From Channallabes apus (taxonomy: Eukaryota; Chordata; Actinopteri; Siluriformes; Clariidae): a DNA stretch of 64,000 nucleotides. The notes under the pieces are model-generated. The model made no database searches. It was not told where the DNA came from and saw nothing but the letters and a program-made list of their open reading frames with translations. Position numbers and translations under genes: made by a program. Position 1 is the stretch's first letter. Each line of letters begins with the position of its first letter. The stretch is from contig CM060114.1 of the NCBI GenBank assembly GCA_030522415.1, positions 30,207,804 to 30,271,803 of the forward strand. The letters run 5' to 3'. Shown here in pieces: positions 59,186-64,000 of this stretch.

Positions 59186-61238
59186 CCCTCTGAGGTCCGG
59201 GGTGATTTTGGGGCCCTTGAGATGTTTGGACATGCTCTGATATTTGTGCTTTTTTCAGCTACTTATAATATATTATTGACCAACCTGTATTTTTCTTGTA
59301 ATCAGTACAACCTATTCTACAATAATACCTGACCAAAATGAATGTACGTGTTTGCATTTTTTAGGAAAAAAATATTATGCGTGGTTAGTAAGTTTTGTGA
59401 AAAAAAAAGTAGCTGAAATAAGGCCATGAAACTCATACAGAAAATTTGTTCACAAGACATTGTTTCACAAGGGCTGGTGGACTAGTGTTTTTGCTTCAAA
59501 ATGATGTGAAAATTATCTTGTTTACTTGCTCACAGAAAACAATATAGTGATTAACACTTTTTAAGTCACTTTTTGAGTGTAAAGGGTCTATGCGAGAAGG
59601 CGTGATCTATCATTACTAATGCAGTGATTCACACCTGAGAAGACAAAGACCTGCATACTGATCTGCATAATGAGCCATCAGACAGGTATGTGGCTGAGAG
59701 AGGAGAATTACAAGAAAGAATCTGAGGATAAAATAAGTTTATATATTTTCAGTGTTTAGGTTATTTGAGAATATATTTGACACACACAAAAAAAATCTTG
59801 AGATTCATTTGCGAGTTCAGTTAAACAGTTTATTAGGAACAATCAAAGTTGACTTTTTAGCAGCATTACTGCAATCACTATAACAGAAAATATAGCTAAC
59901 AACAATATATAGATATATAAACACACACACATATATATATATATATATAGGCCTATATACTGTATATTATAATATAGAAAACAACAACAGCTCTTTGTAA
60001 TTACCAGAACAAATGACTTTACCAACACTGTACTACATTTTTTCTACAATACACTACAGTTGACTATGATGAATATATTGTATTATATATTTATATAATA
60101 TAGTTATATTTAACTAACATCTAGGATATACTGAATGTGCACTTACTCGTGGTTCTCCAGTGAACTCGAAACTGAACGACACTCACGTGACTTTCTTGTG
60201 CACAGCGCCGGTGATGCAGCCACAGTCCTAAACAAAAACCAAAATTGAAACTTGAAGAATGGACGCGCATACAATCATTCACAAACAACAGCTGGTGAAC
60301 AATTTGACCATCTGAAACACGGTCTAAACAATACAAAACACGTATATATATATATATATAAAATAATAAAACTTTAGACAGATCGTAATCAGATTTTATT
60401 GCGGGCTTGTAAGTAGCGTGCATATTTAATATTTTAACCAATTTTACTCTTGCTGGCATTTAGTATTTTCCAAATGTACATATAAAATATAGAGCAGTGA
60501 TGGTGAGAATAAAAGACTTACTGGTCAGGAATTACATCCTCCGCTGAGTCCAGACGTTGTTCTAAATAAAGCCGTTCCTCGTCTGAGTCTTGCTCTTCCT
60601 CTGATGAGAAAGTAAATTCTTCATCGCTGTCCATCTGAAGCGCTTCTTCACCCGTGTAGCGTGACATCATTCAAACGCAGAAACAGTAAGTAAGATGCAG
60701 CTTGTTGTTTTATGCCCTGGGGGTGTGTACAGTGATTACCTGCCTCACCTCAGGTCATTTCCATATGAACAGCGCGCGCGCAGGGAGGCGGGAGCACATT
60801 AGCTGTAATGAGCCGATACAGGAGAATCTGTACCACTCCTTACTTTCATACGGATTACATAAAAGCAGATTATTTGTTTTCACGGTGACCTGCATCATTT
60901 AAAAGTAGACCCTTTAAGCTTTCTATAGATATATTTCTCATGTCTGTGTGTGCAGTATTCGCGGAGTTTCAGTTCATTTTAGTGACGTGTTTCAAAAAGA
61001 TTTTGGCGGAGACTGAGACGGCTGAAAGCGCACCCGGTTTATTTTATTTATTTTATTAATGCACAAAGTTTTCTTTTTAACATGTGTGCATACAAAAAAA
61101 AGTAGACACTTTACAGATTCGATTAATATATAGATCTTGTCTGTACGATCAAAACTGAAAGTGTAATTTAAGTTCTTATTGGCGTCATCAGGGGAAAACA
61201 CCTCAAAACGCATATATGCGTTCGCGGACTCCAGAGGG
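59186..61238 (-). mobile_element. piggyBac element with intact TTAA sites (2053 bp)
   Basis: TTAA precedes CCCTCTGAGGTCCGG at 59186 and follows the inverse CGGACTCCAGAGGG at 61238 (TTAA at 59182-59185 and 61239-61242). The termini match at 12 of 14 positions. The inserted DNA breaks the LINE RT frame exactly. Only a short acidic N-terminal transposase-like exon is found inside. The rest is AT-rich, so it is non-autonomous. Confidence 0.9.
60522..60667 (-). pseudogene. piggyBac transposase-like first exon
   Basis: The minus strand from ATG at 60667 reads MSRYTGEEALQMDSDEEFTF, SSEEEQDSDEERLYLEQRL and DSAEDVIPD, then donor GTAAGT (complement of 60516-60521). Acidic Ser/Glu/Asp-rich N termini are usual in piggyBac/PGBD transposases. 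No catalytic DDD core or Cys-rich C terminus follows in the element, so this is either a stranded first exon or part of a short protein. Confidence 0.6.
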
Positions 61239-61240
61239 TT

Positions 61241-61800
61241 AAAGAGGAACAACACCAGTGCGTAAGATTTTAGAAATGAGAAGTGAAATAGGCCTTGAAA
61301 TAACAGTTGCAGAGTATTTGAGCAGGGACCTAGGGGCAGTATCAGGATGACAGAAAGAAGGATTGACTTTACTGAGTAACTCAGAAATAAAAGCAGGAGT
61401 TGGAGGATCAAAGTCAGTAAGAGTACCAGTTGCAAAGTCCATTGGGGAGTCATTTGAGTGGATGGGGAGTACATTGTTGAAAAGAGAGAATGTATACGAT
61501 TTATTTTATTCTGGAAGTAATGTAAGAATGACTCACAGAGGTCTACAGAAGTGGTCATAACAGGGGCAGGAGGGCTAGTGAGTTTGTTAAAAACAGTGTT
61601 TTAGGACCGGAAGATGCATTTGTGATGCGAGCAGAATAATAGCTGGAGTGTGCAGTATTTAAAGCCAATTTATATAGCTGAATGTGATCCTTGTATGCAA
61701 TAAGATGCACGGTCAAGCCAGTTTTCCTGTAAAGGCGTTCCAGGTGATGACCAGTAGTTTTTTGCGAAGTGAGGGGGTAAACCAGGGTGATGTATGTGTG
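61241..61800 (-). pseudogene. LINE ORF2 part upstream of the RT core
   Basis: Frames read SPGTPLQENWLDRASYCIQG (near 61700), YSARITNASSGPKTLF and LTDFDPPTPAFISELL…SKV. These are the usual linker segments before the RT fingers in L2-type LINEs. Several frame changes are present. The region ends abruptly near 61805, where hAT-like sequence begins, marking the 5' truncation point. Confidence 0.7.
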
Positions 61801-62455
61801 GAAGTAGGGCTGAAAACTGTATCACGATATCAGTGTTTGATATCGGTCGATATCGATAATTATTGATATTTTTTATGACCCATTTAAAATAAGGACCAGG
61901 GCCCGGTTTCTCGATAACGCACACTATTTGCGCGCTAAGAAGACTCTTAAGATATATCTTACGTTAAGTGATAACTTTTCTAAGTGTATTTCTCGAACTG
62001 TCTCTTAGGAGTCTTCTTAAGTCGCTGCCTCTTACGTCCGACGTTACAAGGCGCTGTCTACAGTCAAGGTCCTGAATTAGCGGACATCGGTGGCTCTGGA
62101 ATCGATTTTTCACTCCTTTTGCATGACAGTGTTAAGAAAGACGGCACTTTCTATGCAAATTAAACATTGCACTAAATTCTTTTAATAGCGTTTATTTCGA
62201 CATGTGTTAACTTAACAATAACATGTCATAATAGACAAATATATAAATTAATATTAATTAATATAATAATATAATATATAATATTTTCATGTAACATGTG
62301 GCCGTGAAACGAACGGGGTTTTACAATCATAGTTGATGGACAAACAGCTGATAACACTCTTCACCAGCTTCAGAAACTATGTGAAGTGTCAGTTGTTGGG
62401 GTTGTATAGCGCACTTATGGAATGAATACAATGAGATGACAGAGTGGAGGTTTAA

Positions 62456-62928
62456 TACCTCTATCTCACCTACGCGGGGCCGTAAGTGCGGTTCATTATG
62501 ATTCGGCGCGAGTTTTGGTGCTGTTATTACGTTTCCATTTTACCACGCAAAAAAAATAAACATGTGGAAGCTCGCGGACCTTGCAGATTTTCGCCGGGCG
62601 CCGGTCACTCGAGGCGGCTCACGGTGCCTAATACCCCTCTCTCACCTGTGTGGCCTGACTCATCTCCGTGAGCTGCCGCGATTGCCCACGACGTTCCTTT
62701 AACGTTCCGCGAAGTTCTGCAAAGTCTGCAAGCTTCCGCGAGGACCAGCAAAAAATTAAACGTTGAATTTTTCACGCGGAAAGATGGAAACGTAATCACA
62801 GCGCAAAAACTCGGGGTGAATCATGATCAAGCCTACGGCCACAGCGCGAGACCGTGCAGGTGAGATAGGGGTATAACACACCGCATCTCACACCGAGTCA
62901 AACCGCATAAGTGAATACTGTAGGGGTA
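62456..62928. mobile_element. MITE (ATAGGGGTA family), outer copy
   Basis: It starts TACCTCTATCTCACCTACGC and ends (inverse) …ACTGTAGGGGTA. Target TAA/TTA. Without the inner copy it is about 228 bp, matching the copy at 39229-39461 (233 bp). Inner words 'gctcacggtgcctaa' and 'accgagtcaaaccgcat' are shared. Confidence 0.78.
62632..62873. mobile_element. MITE of the same family inserted in the outer copy
   Basis: 242 bp from TACCCCTCTCTCACCTGTGT to (inverse) GGTGAGATAGGGGTA, flanked by TAA at 62629-62631 and 62874-62876. The same point in the 39229 copy reads 'gtgcctaacatcgc', uninterrupted, which confirms the insertion and the 3-bp duplication. Relative to the outer copy it is in the opposite orientation. 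Confidence 0.85.
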
Positions 62929-64000
62929 TTAAACATTACAATCACCCAGAAACATGAATGGATGCGGGGTTTGAAACTCCAATGGTGATTTTCTCATTTA
63001 ACTAAATCAAATTTCATAAAAATAAAACGTGTCAAAAGAAAAACCCATGAAGTCATGGATAATGGCTAATGAGCAATGAAACATATTTTAAACAAAAAGC
63101 AGCGAGCAGCTGGACATCGGGACGGGGAGTGTACAGTACAGTAAGTACAGTAAGTACGAGGCGTTGGTCTGGCACGCGCAGGTCTGAGCAGCTCAAGAAG
63201 CTCCATAATCTGTTGCCTCGAAAGGCAAAACTTTTATTTTATATATTTTTAATAACGACCACGAGGAAAATATGAAAAGGGCTGAAGTTTTGTCTAAAGG
63301 AAACATGTACATGACCCACACGGCCGTCTTCAGTTTAACACAACACCGCGCTGTATCGCTGCCTAATTGTTCGCCACCTGTTTAATATTAATTGTGATTG
63401 GCAATTTTAATGCTTTAGTCACATTATGAAATAGGCTAATTAAAAGTCACTCTATTGGTTCTGATATCAAATAAAATAATATTCTTAAACAGGTCTACAG
63501 TATATTCCATCATTAATACGACTTTGATAACGTGCCATAATGTGTTTGCATACACCGCTGGTTTATAAAGACTGCTGCTCAGTGGCGGCGACTAGCGTCT
63601 TGAGCTGAAACTACGCTAAGTATGAGTTAAGGTTGGTCCAGACCAACCTTACGAACGTCTGACTTAGCTAAGAGATACTTAGCGTAAGAACGTTTCGAGA
63701 AATGCGCCATAAAGTTAAGAGAGAGGTTAAGGTACGACTTAAGAACTACTTAGAGATAAGAAGCTTTCGAGAAACCGGGCCCAGGAGAAGAATATATTAT
63801 ATTTAAACATTTTTATTTTAAACTTAACCTTCCTATGATCATAGTCCCATCAGTTATTAAGACAGAAATGTCAACAACCATGGAAAAATCTAATAATTAA
63901 AATGTAAACATAAGTCTAAAGTCGCAATGAACACTTAACAATTATCTCTTAACATTTAAGGTGCAAAATTAAAAGAAAATGTAAGAAATGCTTAATAGAG

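Larger units (their letters stand above)
57652..61805 (-). mobile_element. L2/CR1-type LINE, 5' truncated, split by piggyBac
   Basis: The minus-strand RT region runs from about 61800 to 57830 and the 3' end has 'gaaaggcgctatataaaata' followed by (ATT)n at 57652-57682. The piggyBac insertion at 59186-61238 separates …LLISKILRTGVVPL from the downstream VTPVLKKAGLDPADMANYRP. The rightmost part (YKDHIQLYKLALNTAHSSYY) lies before the RT fingers. The endonuclease part and 5' end are missing, as usual for LINE copies. Confidence 0.85.
61900..63781. mobile_element. DNA element with GGCCCGGTTTCTCG ends, TSD CAG
   Basis: The left end GGCCCGGTTTCTCGATAACG and right end (inverse) CGAGAAACCGGGCC are flanked by CAG (61897-61899 and 63782-63784). 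Subterminal words such as 'cttacgttaagt' and 'taagagatacttagcgtaag' are inverse related. A 3-bp duplication fits PIF/Harbinger or CACTA-like elements, but CAG is not the usual TWA. No transposase is seen. Two MITEs are inserted at 62456-62928. Confidence 0.75.
61806..64000. mobile_element. hAT-like repeat running off the right edge
   Basis: 'gtagggctgaaaactgtatc' with 'cgatatcagtgtttgatatc' and 'ggtcgatatcgataattatt' looks like a hAT terminus and subterminal region. It continues after the element at 61900-63781 ('gagaagaatatattatattt' onward). Its other end is outside the window, so class and size remain open. Confidence 0.4.

Overview
This window looks like a chromosome segment of a teleost fish. 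The genes are intron-rich and widely spaced. The repeats are those typical of fish: Tc1/mariner, hAT including a Tol2-like copy, PIF/Harbinger MITEs, piggyBac, DIRS, L2-type LINEs, tRNA-headed SINEs and long GT microsatellites. The exon module at 49.6-54.1 kb resembles the N-terminal exons of fish-specific NLR (FISNA-NACHT) genes. I cannot name the species.

Genes, left to right. (1) 1-10.75 kb: intron 1 and coding exon 1 (10653-10751, minus strand) of a creb3l2 orthologue; the rest of the gene lies beyond the left edge. (2) 13.0-20.3 kb, minus strand: a complete ssbp1 gene (mitochondrial single-strand DNA-binding protein). Six coding exons join in phase to 146 codons, with a 5'UTR exon at 20219. 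(3) Near 34.64-34.88 kb, minus strand: one conserved-looking exon, perhaps C12orf56-like, next to a GA/CT microsatellite. (4) 41.9-54.1 kb and beyond, plus strand: the 5' half of an NLR-like gene. It has two tandem candidate leader exons, a start exon at 49401, and three tandem copies of a 117-bp symmetric (phase 2-2) exon reading ...SCISMKSD.... The NACHT and LRR exons would lie past the right edge.

Almost everything else is transposon, often nested. At 23.5-31.0 kb, one hAT-type element contains both a 5.3-kb DIRS retroelement (inverted termini, internal complementary region, gag, RT/RNase H, tyrosine recombinase) and a second hAT. The second hAT holds a third, which holds a solo LTR. At 38.5-40.5 kb, a Harbinger-like element contains a Tol2-like hAT, which contains a small MITE; a second Harbinger-like copy at 50.7 kb gives the empty site. 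At 54.4-57.5 kb, a hAT with a BED-finger reading frame contains two Tc1-type elements. At 57.7-61.8 kb, a broken L2-type LINE is split by a 2-kb piggyBac element with intact TTAA sites. At 61.9-63.8 kb, an element with GGCCCGGTTTCTCG ends contains a MITE inserted into another copy of its own family.

Every transposon coding region seen is frameshifted, deleted or partial. The host genes likely to be functional are creb3l2, ssbp1 and possibly the NLR-like gene. I recognise no new enzymatic or defence system. The most unusual points are the nesting, the NLR exon triplication, the duplicated leader exon next to a palindromic element, a 42-bp-stem hairpin in creb3l2 intron 1, and a Cys-rich segment between DIRS gag and RT.
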